Below, piece by piece: positions 22,779 to 31,299 of a DNA stretch of 39,166 nucleotides. This stretch comes from Clostridia bacterium. Its GTDB lineage: Bacteria; Bacillota; Clostridia; Oscillospirales; CAG-272. The stretch is from NCBI GenBank assembly GCA_017452475.1, contig JAFTMJ010000034.1, positions 1-39,166 of the forward strand, written 5' to 3'. Within the stretch, counting starts at the first letter, position 1. Every line of letters starts with the position of its first letter. A program made the translations under genes and the position numbers. The notes beneath the pieces are model-generated. The model worked only from the letters and a program-made list of their open reading frames with translations. It ran no database searches and was not told the origin of the DNA.

Positions 22779-24380
22779 TTATAGTAAGCCCTTTTCCCTC
22801 TTATATTCAATAAACTGCTCGTAAGTGCCGCTAAAATCAAGCATACCGCCCTCGGGCAAAAGCTCAATAATACGGTTGGCAACGGTGTTTACCGTTTCAT
22901 AGTCATGGGAGTAGAAAAGGATGTTGCCCTTAAAGTCACTAAGACCGTTGTTAACGGCGGTGATGGACTCCAGGTCAAGATGGTTTGTGGGCTGGTCAAG
23001 AAGCAGGAAGTTAGAGCCGAAAAGCATCATACGGGAGAACATACATCTTGCCTTTTCTCCGCCCGAAAGAACACTAACCTCTTTGAAAATGCTATCTCCC
23101 GAGAAAAGCATCCTGCCAAGGAAGCCGCGCAGATATGTTTCCGTTTGGTCCTTTGAGTACCTCCTCATCCAATCAAGGATTGAGTCGTGACAACCCTCAA
23201 AGTACTCAATATTGTCCTTAGGAAAGTAGGACTTGGAAATGCTAATGCCCCACTTGAATGAGCCACTGTCCGCCACGTCCTCCTCCATTAGCACCTTGAA
23301 AAGAGCTGTGATTGCCATTTCGTTACCGATAAGGGCAATCTTTTCCCCCTTTGCAACCATAAAGGAAATATCCTTAAACAGGATTTCTCCATCCTGTGTT
23401 TTTGTTAAATCCTTAACCGTTAAAATGTCCTTGCCCGCTTCCCTTTCCATATCGAAGCCGATGAAGGGATAGCGGCGGCTTGAGGCGGGAAGCTCCTCTA
23501 TTGAAAGCTTGTCAAGAAGCTTACGGCGGGAGGTTGCCTGACGGGACTTGGATTTATTGGCGGAGAAGCGAGAAATAAAGCTTTGAAGCTCCTTTATCTT
23601 TTCCTCGTTTCTCTTGTTCTGCTGCTTTATCATACGCTGGATAAGCTGGCTGGACTCGTACCAAAACTCATAGTTACCGACATACATCTTTATGCCTGCG
23701 TAGTCAATATCAACTATGTTTGTGCAAACATCGTTTAGGAAGTGGCGGTCGTGGGAAACAACCAAAACCGTGCCGAAGTAGTCGCTTAAAAAGTCCTCAA
23801 GCCAGGTAATGGCATCAATGTCAAGACCGTTTGTCGGCTCGTCAAGCAAAATAATGTCCGGGTTGCCGAAAAGGGCTTGGGCTAAAAGCACCTTAACCTT
23901 TTCGCTTTCCAAAAGGTCACTCATTTGGCAATAAAGCAAATCCTCACTTAAGCCAAGACCCTGGATAAGCTTGGAGGCGTCACTTTCAGCCTCCCAGCCG
24001 TTAAGCTCCGCAAACTCACCCTCAAGCTCTGAGGCGCGAATTCCATCCTCATCGGTAAAGTCCTCTTTTAGATATATTGCGTCCTTCTCCTTCATAATGG
24101 AATAAAGACGCTCATTGCCCATAATGATTGTGTCAAGCACAGTGTACTCATCAAAGGCAAAGTGGTTCTGCTTTAAAACGGACATCCTTATATTGTCGGG
24201 AATGTAAACATCACCCTTGGTTGGCTCCAGCTCCTTGCAAAGGATACGCAAAAATGTACTCTTGCCTGCGCCGTTTGCACCGATAACGCCGTAGCAGTTG
24301 CCGGGGGTAAACTTAAGGTTTACATCCTTGAAAAGCACCTGGCCGCCGAAATTAAAGGTCAAATTGTTAACTGTAATCAT
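22779..24380 (-). CDS. ABC-F family ATPase, YbiT/YkpA-like, with one degenerate ATP site
   Basis: 533 residues, two ABC domains and a central linker (about 240-310) with the Lys/Arg-rich coiled region typical of ABC-F, and no membrane segments. Domain 1: Walker A GANGAGKS (34-41) and Walker B LLDEPTNG (Asp180, Glu181) intact, but its signature is LLESEK (156-161) instead of LSGGEK. Domain 2: signature LSGGEK (438-443) intact, but Walker A reads GNEMAITA (352-359), without GKS/T, and Walker B has LLDQPTNH, Gln463 for the catalytic Glu. All three changes fall on the same composite ATP site. ABC-F proteins bind the ribosome and affect translation or antibiotic protection. It has its own promoter, divergent from the gene at 24537. 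Confidence 0.9.
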   Translation of the reverse strand: MITVNNLTFNFGGQVLFKDVNLKFTPGNCYGVIGANGAGKSTFLRILCKELEPTKGDVYIPDNIRMSVLKQNHFAFDEYTVLDTIIMGNERLYSIMKEKDAIYLKEDFTDEDGIRASELEGEFAELNGWEAESDASKLIQGLGLSEDLLYCQMSDLLESEKVKVLLAQALFGNPDIILLDEPTNGLDIDAITWLEDFLSDYFGTVLVVSHDRHFLNDVCTNIVDIDYAGIKMYVGNYEFWYESSQLIQRMIKQQNKRNEEKIKELQSFISRFSANKSKSRQATSRRKLLDKLSIEELPASSRRYPFIGFDMEREAGKDILTVKDLTKTQDGEILFKDISFMVAKGEKIALIGNEMAITALFKVLMEEDVADSGSFKWGISISKSYFPKDNIEYFEGCHDSILDWMRRYSKDQTETYLRGFLGRMLFSGDSIFKEVSVLSGGEKARCMFSRMMLFGSNFLLLDQPTNHLDLESITAVNNGLSDFKGNILFYSHDYETVNTVANRIIELLPEGGMLDFSGTYEQFIEYKREKGLL

Positions 24381-24412
24381 AAAATCCTCGTAATTTTCAT
24401 ATTATCTTTTTT

Positions 24413-24441
24413 ATTTTATCACATTATTATTGTAAAATCAA
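24413..24441 (-). promoter_or_regulatory. Sigma-A promoter of the ABC-F gene
   Basis: On the minus strand TTGATT (complement of 24436-24441), 17-base spacer, TAAAAT (complement of 24413-24418). Confidence 0.72.
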
Positions 24442-24476
24442 GTAGATTAACCCTTTAATAATTTATTCAAAATTTG

Positions 24477-24505
24477 TTGAATTAAAGGTTTTTATGTGTT
24501 ATACT
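24477..24505 (+). promoter_or_regulatory. Sigma-A promoter of the GT2/CDP-glycerol transferase gene
   Basis: TTGAAT at 24477-24482, 17-base spacer, TATACT at 24500-24505. Back to back with the ABC-F promoter. Confidence 0.75.
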
Positions 24506-24536
24506 ATTCTTAATAAGGCTTTTGGGGGTATTTTTC

Positions 24537-27233
24537 GTGACTAAGCAAGAAAAACTTTTTAAGGAAAACGGCGGATACAAATTTAAGTTTACCGTTATTA
24601 TGGCGGTTTACAACGTGGAGGATTACATTGACGAGGCGATACAGAGCATAACCTGCCAAACCATCGGATTTGAGGATAACATTCAGCTTATCCTGTCAGA
24701 TGACGGCTCACCTGACGGAAGCGGCGCCATTTGCGATAAGTACAAGGAAATGTACCCAAACAACGTGGTTGTTATCCACAAGGAAAACGGCGGCCCCGGC
24801 TCTGCAAGGAATGCCGCCTTGCCTTACATTGAGGGCAGATATGTTAACTTCCTTGACCCTGATGATACCATTTCCAGTGAAACCTTTAAAAATGTTTACA
24901 AATTTTTTGTAAAGAATGACCATAAAACAAGCTATGTTGCCATCCCTATGTATTTCTTCGGAGATATGAGTGGGGAGCATCATCTAAACAACAAATTTGA
25001 GCGCGGCTCCCGAGTTATCGACCTTTTAAAGGAGCATAACGCCCTTCAATATTCGGAGGCGTCGGCTTTTATTAAGCACGATGTGGCAAAGGCCCAATGC
25101 TTTGACACCGAGCTTGTTGTAGCAGAGGATGCGCAGCAAATTATCCGTATTTTAATTGACAACCCAACCTTAGGCGTTTGCACCCGCGGCAGATACAACT
25201 ACCGCAAGCGCGGCAACTCCTTGGTTAGCACGGGCACAAAGAAGAAGGGCTGGTACCTTGACTACCTAAAGCGCTTCTCCTTGCCTTCCTTTGAATACGC
25301 AAAGGAAAGGCTTGGCTATATTCCAAAATTCGTTCAAAATACCGTTATGGGGGACTTACGTTGGAGATTTGCGGAGGAGGCGCTGCCGCCTGTTTTAACC
25401 CCTGAGGAAACAGAGGAATACAAGGAGCTTATCTACCGTATTTCTGATATGATTGACAGCGACATTATTGCGCAGCAGACAAGAATGATGGTGGAAACAA
25501 AGGCTCATCTTATCAAGCGCAAGCAAAGCGACTTTAGGGTTAAGCTGGAAAATGACATTTCCTACGGCAAGGGCAGCATTGACTGGACTGCGTCGCAAAA
25601 CATGCTCCAAATCTGCTTTGTTGATCATATTGGCGACAGCATTGAAATTACCGCGCGCCTAAGCCTGTTCCCCGAGGACAAGCCATTATTCGAAGGAAGC
25701 TATATAGCCCTTGGCAAGCACAGGTTTAAGGGTCAAGTCACAGACGAGCTGCAAAGGCGCGCCTCCATTGGCGAGGCTGTGGCGTATTGGAAGGTTATTA
25801 AATACACCCTTCCCAAGAAATTGGTTTTAAGGCACAAGAGCATTACGTTCTTTAACATAATTGACGGAATTACAATAAAAAGCCGTGGGCTTACCCCCGG
25901 AATAGGTCTTACCTGCACTAACAGGATTTTGGGCGCGTACAGCTACCGCCGCGGAATTATGACAAGGCTTTCAAAAAATAAACTTAAGATTTATCGCTCC
26001 AACCCTGTTTTTGCCTTCGGACGCGAGCTTCTGTTCCTATTTAATTTGCTCTTCTCCCGTGAGCTTGGTGCAAAAAAGGCATTTATGGCAAGGGGATACA
26101 ACTTAGCTTATAAAATGTTCCACAGAAAGCACCTTTGGCTGATTACCGACAGGCTTAACAAGGCAGGGGACAACGGCGAAGCCTTCCTTGACCATCTTGT
26201 AAAAACAGGCTTTGACAAGGCTGACTACATTTTTGCCATTTCCGACTGTGAGGATTACCGCAGGCTAAGAAAAATATACGGGGACAGGGTTGTGCTTTTC
26301 GGCACAAACAGCTATAAGCTTAAGTTTTTGGCAGTGGATAAGATTATTTCCTCCCACGCGGAAAACTACATTCTTGATCCGTTCGAGGGCTACTCCGAGC
26401 CCTACCGCGACCTTATTAAGAGCAAGGACTTTATTTTCTTGCAGCACGGAGTAATTAAGGATGACCTGTCCGACTGGCTGAACCGCTTTAACAAAAACAT
26501 CCGCGCCTTTATCACCTCTGCCCCTGCAGAATGGGACTCCATTGCGCACGGCAACTACCTGTATGACGAGGAAAGGGTTTGGCTAACGGGTCTTTGCCGC
26601 TTTGACAGGCTATATAACGAGGATAAAAAATATATCACCCTTATGCCTACTTGGCGTAAGTACCTAATGGGCAGGATCGACAAAAGCACAGGCACCTGGT
26701 GCGAGGGCTTGGGCTTTAAGGAAAGCCTATACTTTAAATTCTTTAATTGCTTGATTAACGACAAGCGGGTTTTGGAAACGGCGAAAAAGCACGGCTACAC
26801 CCTTTGCTTTATGCCCCACCCCAACACAATCACAAGCATTAAGAGCTTTGACAAAAACGACGAGGTTAAGTTCTTTACAATTAACGACTCCTACCGTGAT
26901 GTCTTTGCCAACAGCAGCCTTATTTTAACTGACTACTCATCCGCAATATTCGACTTTATCTACCTACGCAAGCCTATCTTCTATACGCAGTTTGACAGGG
27001 AGGAGTTCATTACAGGCGACCATGCGTATGTGCCGGGATATTTTGAATATGAAAGGGACGGCTTTGGCGAGGTGGTTTATGACTACGAGAGCACGGTTAA
27101 CCTGCTTTGCGAGTATATGGAAAACGGCTGTAAGCTAAAGGATTTCTACCGTGAAAGGATTGACAAGTTCTTTGCCTTTAACGACAAAAACAACTGCCAA
27201 AGAATTCTTGAAAAAATATTAGAGCTTGAATAG
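24537..27233 (+). CDS. Bifunctional GT2 glycosyltransferase + CDP-glycerol glycerophosphotransferase (TagF-like)
   Basis: 898 residues from the GTG at 24537, which has GGGGG eight bases upstream; a TTG 15 bases earlier would place that site inside the gene. Residues about 18-240 are a GT-A fold family 2 transferase: FTVIMAVYNVEDYIDEAI, the donor-binding LSDDGSPDG and the metal-binding DPDD, with GGPGSARN. The middle (about 250-520) is unassigned. Residues about 550-895 are a PF04464 domain: QHGVIKDDL, MPHPN and LTDYSSAIFDF, with the catalytic His, HP and SS-FD signatures of TagF/TagB. It can thus join sugar transfer with addition of glycerol phosphate to a lipid-linked surface polymer. It is the first of three such proteins here. 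No signal peptide; cytoplasmic membrane face. Confidence 0.9.
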   Translation: MTKQEKLFKENGGYKFKFTVIMAVYNVEDYIDEAIQSITCQTIGFEDNIQLILSDDGSPDGSGAICDKYKEMYPNNVVVIHKENGGPGSARNAALPYIEGRYVNFLDPDDTISSETFKNVYKFFVKNDHKTSYVAIPMYFFGDMSGEHHLNNKFERGSRVIDLLKEHNALQYSEASAFIKHDVAKAQCFDTELVVAEDAQQIIRILIDNPTLGVCTRGRYNYRKRGNSLVSTGTKKKGWYLDYLKRFSLPSFEYAKERLGYIPKFVQNTVMGDLRWRFAEEALPPVLTPEETEEYKELIYRISDMIDSDIIAQQTRMMVETKAHLIKRKQSDFRVKLENDISYGKGSIDWTASQNMLQICFVDHIGDSIEITARLSLFPEDKPLFEGSYIALGKHRFKGQVTDELQRRASIGEAVAYWKVIKYTLPKKLVLRHKSITFFNIIDGITIKSRGLTPGIGLTCTNRILGAYSYRRGIMTRLSKNKLKIYRSNPVFAFGRELLFLFNLLFSRELGAKKAFMARGYNLAYKMFHRKHLWLITDRLNKAGDNGEAFLDHLVKTGFDKADYIFAISDCEDYRRLRKIYGDRVVLFGTNSYKLKFLAVDKIISSHAENYILDPFEGYSEPYRDLIKSKDFIFLQHGVIKDDLSDWLNRFNKNIRAFITSAPAEWDSIAHGNYLYDEERVWLTGLCRFDRLYNEDKKYITLMPTWRKYLMGRIDKSTGTWCEGLGFKESLYFKFFNCLINDKRVLETAKKHGYTLCFMPHPNTITSIKSFDKNDEVKFFTINDSYRDVFANSSLILTDYSSAIFDFIYLRKPIFYTQFDREEFITGDHAYVPGYFEYERDGFGEVVYDYESTVNLLCEYMENGCKLKDFYRERIDKFFAFNDKNNCQRILEKILELE

Positions 27234-27241
27234 CTTAAGCA

Positions 27242-27277
27242 AGAGAAGCCTTTTTGGTTAGGGCTTCTCTTTTTTTG
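27242..27277 (+). terminator. Rho-independent terminator
   Basis: AGAGAAGCC (27242-27250) pairs with GGCTTCTCT (27262-27270), followed by a run of T to 27276; separates the GT2 fusion from the CotH gene. Confidence 0.88.
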
Positions 27278-27306
27278 TTGAAATACGCAACGCATTGTGC
27301 TATAAT
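27278..27306 (+). promoter_or_regulatory. Sigma-A promoter of the CotH-family lipoprotein gene
   Basis: TTGAAA at 27278-27283, 17-base spacer, TATAAT at 27301-27306, beginning right after the preceding terminator. Confidence 0.8.
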
Positions 27307-27339
27307 GATATAAAAGAAATCAATTAGACGGTGACAGTT

Positions 27340-29547
27340 ATGAAAAAATTATTTTTTCCCTTGATTTTAATATTTACGGCTTTTGCCCTTTTCTCCTGCG
27401 GGGAGTCAAGCGACTGTGAGCATATTTGGAACCCTGCCTCCTGTGACAGGGCATCCTCCTGCAAGCTTTGCGGTGAAACGACAGGCTCGCCCAAGGGGCA
27501 TACGTGGGAGGAGGAAACCTGCACCGAGCCAAGCCACTGCACAAGCTGTGGCAAAACAGGCGCTCCCCCAACAGGTCACACCTGGACAACCGTTTCCTGC
27601 TTGGAAAAGCCCTTTTGCACATCCTGCGCCGCATATGGCGAGCCCCTTTCACACATTTGGAAAGAGGCGGACTGCGAAAGCCCCAAGCACTGTGAAAGGT
27701 GCAAAATGACTGTTGGCGTTGCAAACGGACACGACTGGGTGCAAACAACCTGTACGGAGCCAAAAAAATGCTCCGTCTGCGGAAAGGAAACAACTGAGGG
27801 TTTAACCCACGAATATGTTTTTGTTAACTGTGAAACTCCACGGACTTGCTCCGTTTGCGGAAATACGGAGGCGGAAGCCCCCGGACATCAATGGGAGGGT
27901 CCCTTCTGTGAGCTGCCCGGCAGATGCACCGTTTGTAAAAAGGCAACGGGCAAGGCTTTGGGGCACGATTGGCAGCCTGCCACCTGCGTAAAGGCGGAAA
28001 GCTGCTCAAGATGCAATAAAACTCAGGGCGCGCCCATTGGACACACCTATATTTTGACGGAATATGTGGAGCCCTCCTGCTCTGCCGGATATGAGCTATA
28101 CACCTGCTCCTGCGGAGATAGCAAGAAAACAACCTTCCCCGCTATTATCTTCTACCACACCTGTGATGAGGCAGGCTTATGCTCCAAATGTAATGTTACC
28201 TTTGACACAAGCCTTATGAGACTTTACTACATTGTAACCGACAGAAGCGGCTATGTTAAGCGCAGCGGCGCGTTTAGAAGCTCCGAAACATCAAGCACCA
28301 TATACAAAACCATTGTTCCAAGCGATGTTAGCAATATGCCTATTGTCGACCTAAACGGCAACATCTCCTCCTTGACGGGCAAGGGTCCTGTTGTTACCAT
28401 ACCCTTTGCGTATACAGACGGGGAAATGTCCTTTGAATGTATGGTTGAAATCAAGGTGCAGGGCGCCTCAAGCGCAGGCTACCCCAAGAAAAACTACTCT
28501 ATTAAGCTCCTAAACGAGGACGGCACAAAGCACAAGGTGGAGCTGGTTGACGGCTGGGGCAAGGAGCATAAATACTGTATGAAGGCAAACTGGGTTGATG
28601 TTTCCCACGCGCGCAATGTGGTGTCGGGCAAGATATACGGTGATGTTATTGACTACCGTGACACGGTGGATGAGCTTACCGATTTGGTAAACGGCGGCGC
28701 CATCGACGGCTACCCGATTATGGTTTATAACGACGGTATTTTCTTGGGTCTTTACACAATGAACATTCCAAAGGACAAGTGGATGCTTGATATGAAGGAC
28801 AGCGACGAGAAAAAGCAGGCTATCGTTATGACTATTGACTGGACAAACAGCGCCGCAATGCGTGAAACCATTGTTTACAGCTCTTACTCAGACAAGTGGA
28901 CCTCCTCAAGCGGATGGGAGCTTGAGTATGCCTCCAACGAGGATAGCTTAATTGATAACTCCACCGTTTGGGTGGCAGAAAGCTTAAATAACCTGATTAG
29001 GTTCGTTTTGGACAATGACGGTCAAGATTTCAAAAACGGAATCCGTGATTATATCGACCTTGAAAAGTGCATTGACTCAATGATTTACACCTTCTTTATC
29101 TGCGCTGATGACAACATTAGTAAAAACATACTGTGGGCAACCTTTGACGGGGTTCATTGGTTCTCCAGCGTGTATGATATGGACGGAACTTGGGGTATGC
29201 AATGGAACGGAAATATGTCCTTTGTGAATGGGGACACCCACCTTATCAATGTACTTGAAAGCCACAACAACTGGAAATACAACCTTTTGTGGGAAAAGCT
29301 TTACCTAAACTTCTTTGATGAGATTGCCGCAAGATATGCGGAGCTAAGGCAGGGCCCCTTGTCCTACCTAAACATTGAAAAGAGGTTTACCGACTTCTTT
29401 AACCTTATCCCCGACCTGGTTTACGCCGCTGAAAAGACAAAGTGGCCAAATGCACCGCGCAAGGATAACAACACCCTAAAGCAAATTTTGGAATACACCG
29501 CGCTCCGCATAAAGAAGATGGATGCTATTTTGATGCCAAACGGATAA
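27340..29547 (+). CDS. Cys/His-repeat lipoprotein with CotH-kinase domain
   Basis: 735 residues from the ATG at 27340 (GGTGA just upstream; an in-frame GTG at 27331 would overlap that site). The signal peptide ends ALFS|C, a lipobox. Residues about 22-250 hold eight or so repeats of 22-25 residues, pattern C-x(4-6)-C-x2-C-x(6-9)-G-H-x-W, which look like small metal-binding or disulfide-linked modules; the last resembles a segment of the protein at 37407. Residues about 280-735 are a CotH domain, with KNYSIKL, GLYTMNIPKDKW, IDLEKCIDS-x-ICADDN (Asp590/591) and YDMDGTWG (Asp613, Asp615), the family's acidic catalytic positions. CotH proteins are atypical kinases, known for spore-coat proteins in Bacillus. 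Here the protein is exported. Substrate unknown. Confidence 0.87.
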   Translation: MKKLFFPLILIFTAFALFSCGESSDCEHIWNPASCDRASSCKLCGETTGSPKGHTWEEETCTEPSHCTSCGKTGAPPTGHTWTTVSCLEKPFCTSCAAYGEPLSHIWKEADCESPKHCERCKMTVGVANGHDWVQTTCTEPKKCSVCGKETTEGLTHEYVFVNCETPRTCSVCGNTEAEAPGHQWEGPFCELPGRCTVCKKATGKALGHDWQPATCVKAESCSRCNKTQGAPIGHTYILTEYVEPSCSAGYELYTCSCGDSKKTTFPAIIFYHTCDEAGLCSKCNVTFDTSLMRLYYIVTDRSGYVKRSGAFRSSETSSTIYKTIVPSDVSNMPIVDLNGNISSLTGKGPVVTIPFAYTDGEMSFECMVEIKVQGASSAGYPKKNYSIKLLNEDGTKHKVELVDGWGKEHKYCMKANWVDVSHARNVVSGKIYGDVIDYRDTVDELTDLVNGGAIDGYPIMVYNDGIFLGLYTMNIPKDKWMLDMKDSDEKKQAIVMTIDWTNSAAMRETIVYSSYSDKWTSSSGWELEYASNEDSLIDNSTVWVAESLNNLIRFVLDNDGQDFKNGIRDYIDLEKCIDSMIYTFFICADDNISKNILWATFDGVHWFSSVYDMDGTWGMQWNGNMSFVNGDTHLINVLESHNNWKYNLLWEKLYLNFFDEIAARYAELRQGPLSYLNIEKRFTDFFNLIPDLVYAAEKTKWPNAPRKDNNTLKQILEYTALRIKKMDAILMPNG

Positions 29548-29551
29548 ATTA

Positions 29552-29583
29552 AGAAAAACGGCCGCAGGAGTGGTCGTTTTTCT
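29552..29583 (+). terminator. Rho-independent terminator after the CotH gene
   Basis: AGAAAAACGGCC (29552-29563) pairs with GGTCGTTTTTCT (29572-29583), one G-U pair, loop of eight. Confidence 0.8.
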
Positions 29584-29584
29584 A

Positions 29585-29613
29585 TTGAAATAACGGTTGC
29601 TTTGTGGTAAAAT
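29585..29613 (+). promoter_or_regulatory. Sigma-A promoter of the CDP-glycerol transferase operon
   Basis: TTGAAA at 29585-29590, 17-base spacer, TAAAAT at 29608-29613, about 52 bases before the ATG at 29665. Confidence 0.78.
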
Positions 29614-29664
29614 AAAAAAAGACGTATTACAAAAAGCAAAAAAACTCACCGAAAGGAGGCTTTT

Positions 29665-31299
29665 ATGAACGGATTTTTGCGTAGCTATTTGCCCTTTGTT
29701 AAGGACGAGGGCTGTGTTGCCCTTTGCTTTTTTGATATAAACAATTCCGTTAAGCTAACTGCCTGCTTATGCACAAAAGAGGAAAGTGAGAGGAGCCTTA
29801 GCTACTATGTGAACGGAAATGAAGGCACCGCTGTATTTTTCCATTCAATTTTGAAAAGCAACGGGCAGAGTGTTTGTTTTTTCCGCTTTTTTGAAATTGA
29901 ACTAAGCCTTGATGAGGTTAAAAACGGGGTTAAAATTTCCTTTGAGAAGGATATGAAAATTTACACCTTCTCCGCCTTTCCCATTGACAGTAGCGCTTGC
30001 TCCTTTTACCAATTTGAAAACAGTATAATGTATTTAAATGCCACCTCTCTTTTTATCCTTCCCCAAAGCCGTGAGCTTTTAAAGGAAAGAAAAATGGCTA
30101 AGAAAAGGGCTAAGAAATATCTTTTTAAAAATGACAGGTCCAACTTTATAAAGGCGGAAATTATGCGCATAGCAAACGCCCTGACAAAGCCATTTTTCAA
30201 AAAGGATATTTGGCTAATCTTCGACCGAAGGGATGTGGCAGGGGACAACGGACAGGCATTTTTTGAGTATGTGGTCAACAACACGCCGAAAAATGTTAAG
30301 CCCTGCTTTGTTATAAGCAGGTCAAGCACGGACTATAAGAAAATGAAGAGGCTAGGTAAGACCTTAAGCCCGCGCACCTTCAAGTACAAGCTTTACTACA
30401 CCCACGCAAAATTTATTATCGGCTCCCAAATGGAGTATGATATTGTTAACCCTATCCTTGCCCGTGACTATTTAAAGGATATTTTAAGCGAGCAGCGTAT
30501 TGTTTTCCTTCAGCACGGTATTATTAAGGATGACCTTTCCCCCACATATAACAGGTACACAAAGCCAATGGATATTTTTATCACCTCCACGGCGGATGAG
30601 TATAGCTCCATTGTTGGCAGTGCCGCCTACGGCTACAGAGAAAATATTGTTAAGCTGACAGGCTTAGCAAGGTACGATAAGCTAAAAAGCAACAGTGAAA
30701 AAATCATTTTCATCGCTCCCTCCTGGCGCAGATATTGCCTAAAGGATACAGACTCCTGCGAGCCTGTTGACAATATAAAGGAAACGGGCTTCTTTAAGCT
30801 TTACAACAGCCTTTTGCACAGTGAAAGGCTGATTAACACAGCAAGTGCGCAGGGCTATCGCCTTTGCTACTTCCCCCATTTTATGCTGAGGAAATGCACC
30901 GATTTTTTCGGAAAGCTTGACCCTGTGTTTATAAACGGTCAAGAATTCTCCTATACGGATGTGTTTGAAAAGGGGGATATGCTCATAACCGACTATTCAT
31001 CCATACAGTTCGATTTTGCTTACCTTAAAAAGCCCGTACTGTACTGTCAGGCAGACAGGGACGAGTTTTTTGGCGCACACACCTATATTCCCGGCTACTT
31101 CAGCTATGAGAAGAACGGCTTCGGCGAGGTGACCTACGGTGTGGATGAGCTGATTTCCCTTTTGTGTGAATATATGGAAAAAGGCTGTGTCCTAAAGGAC
31201 AAATACCTAAAAAGGATAAATGATACCTTTAAGTACACGGACAAAAACAACTGTAAGCGAATTTTAGACGAGGTTTTACTTTTAAATGGAAAGAGCTGA
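29665..31299 (+). CDS. CDP-glycerol glycerophosphotransferase family protein (TagB/TagF-like), copy 1
   Basis: 544 residues, with AAAGGAGG six bases before the ATG. Residues 1-165 form an unassigned N-terminal domain ending in a basic stretch (KERKMAKKRAKKYLFK) that may hold the membrane. Residues about 180-540 are a PF04464 transferase: IWLIFDRRDVAGDNGQAFFE, FLQHGIIKDDLS (His of the HG pair), FPHFML, and ITDYSSIQFDFAY (Ser-Ser, Asp). Such enzymes add glycerol phosphate from CDP-glycerol to a lipid-linked teichoic acid primer (TagB) or polymerise it (TagF). It overlaps the next, paralogous gene by 14 bases. With the fusion at 24537 and the copy at 31286 it could supply primer, polymer or branch activities; which one cannot be told. 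Confidence 0.9.
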   Translation: MNGFLRSYLPFVKDEGCVALCFFDINNSVKLTACLCTKEESERSLSYYVNGNEGTAVFFHSILKSNGQSVCFFRFFEIELSLDEVKNGVKISFEKDMKIYTFSAFPIDSSACSFYQFENSIMYLNATSLFILPQSRELLKERKMAKKRAKKYLFKNDRSNFIKAEIMRIANALTKPFFKKDIWLIFDRRDVAGDNGQAFFEYVVNNTPKNVKPCFVISRSSTDYKKMKRLGKTLSPRTFKYKLYYTHAKFIIGSQMEYDIVNPILARDYLKDILSEQRIVFLQHGIIKDDLSPTYNRYTKPMDIFITSTADEYSSIVGSAAYGYRENIVKLTGLARYDKLKSNSEKIIFIAPSWRRYCLKDTDSCEPVDNIKETGFFKLYNSLLHSERLINTASAQGYRLCYFPHFMLRKCTDFFGKLDPVFINGQEFSYTDVFEKGDMLITDYSSIQFDFAYLKKPVLYCQADRDEFFGAHTYIPGYFSYEKNGFGEVTYGVDELISLLCEYMEKGCVLKDKYLKRINDTFKYTDKNNCKRILDEVLLLNGKS

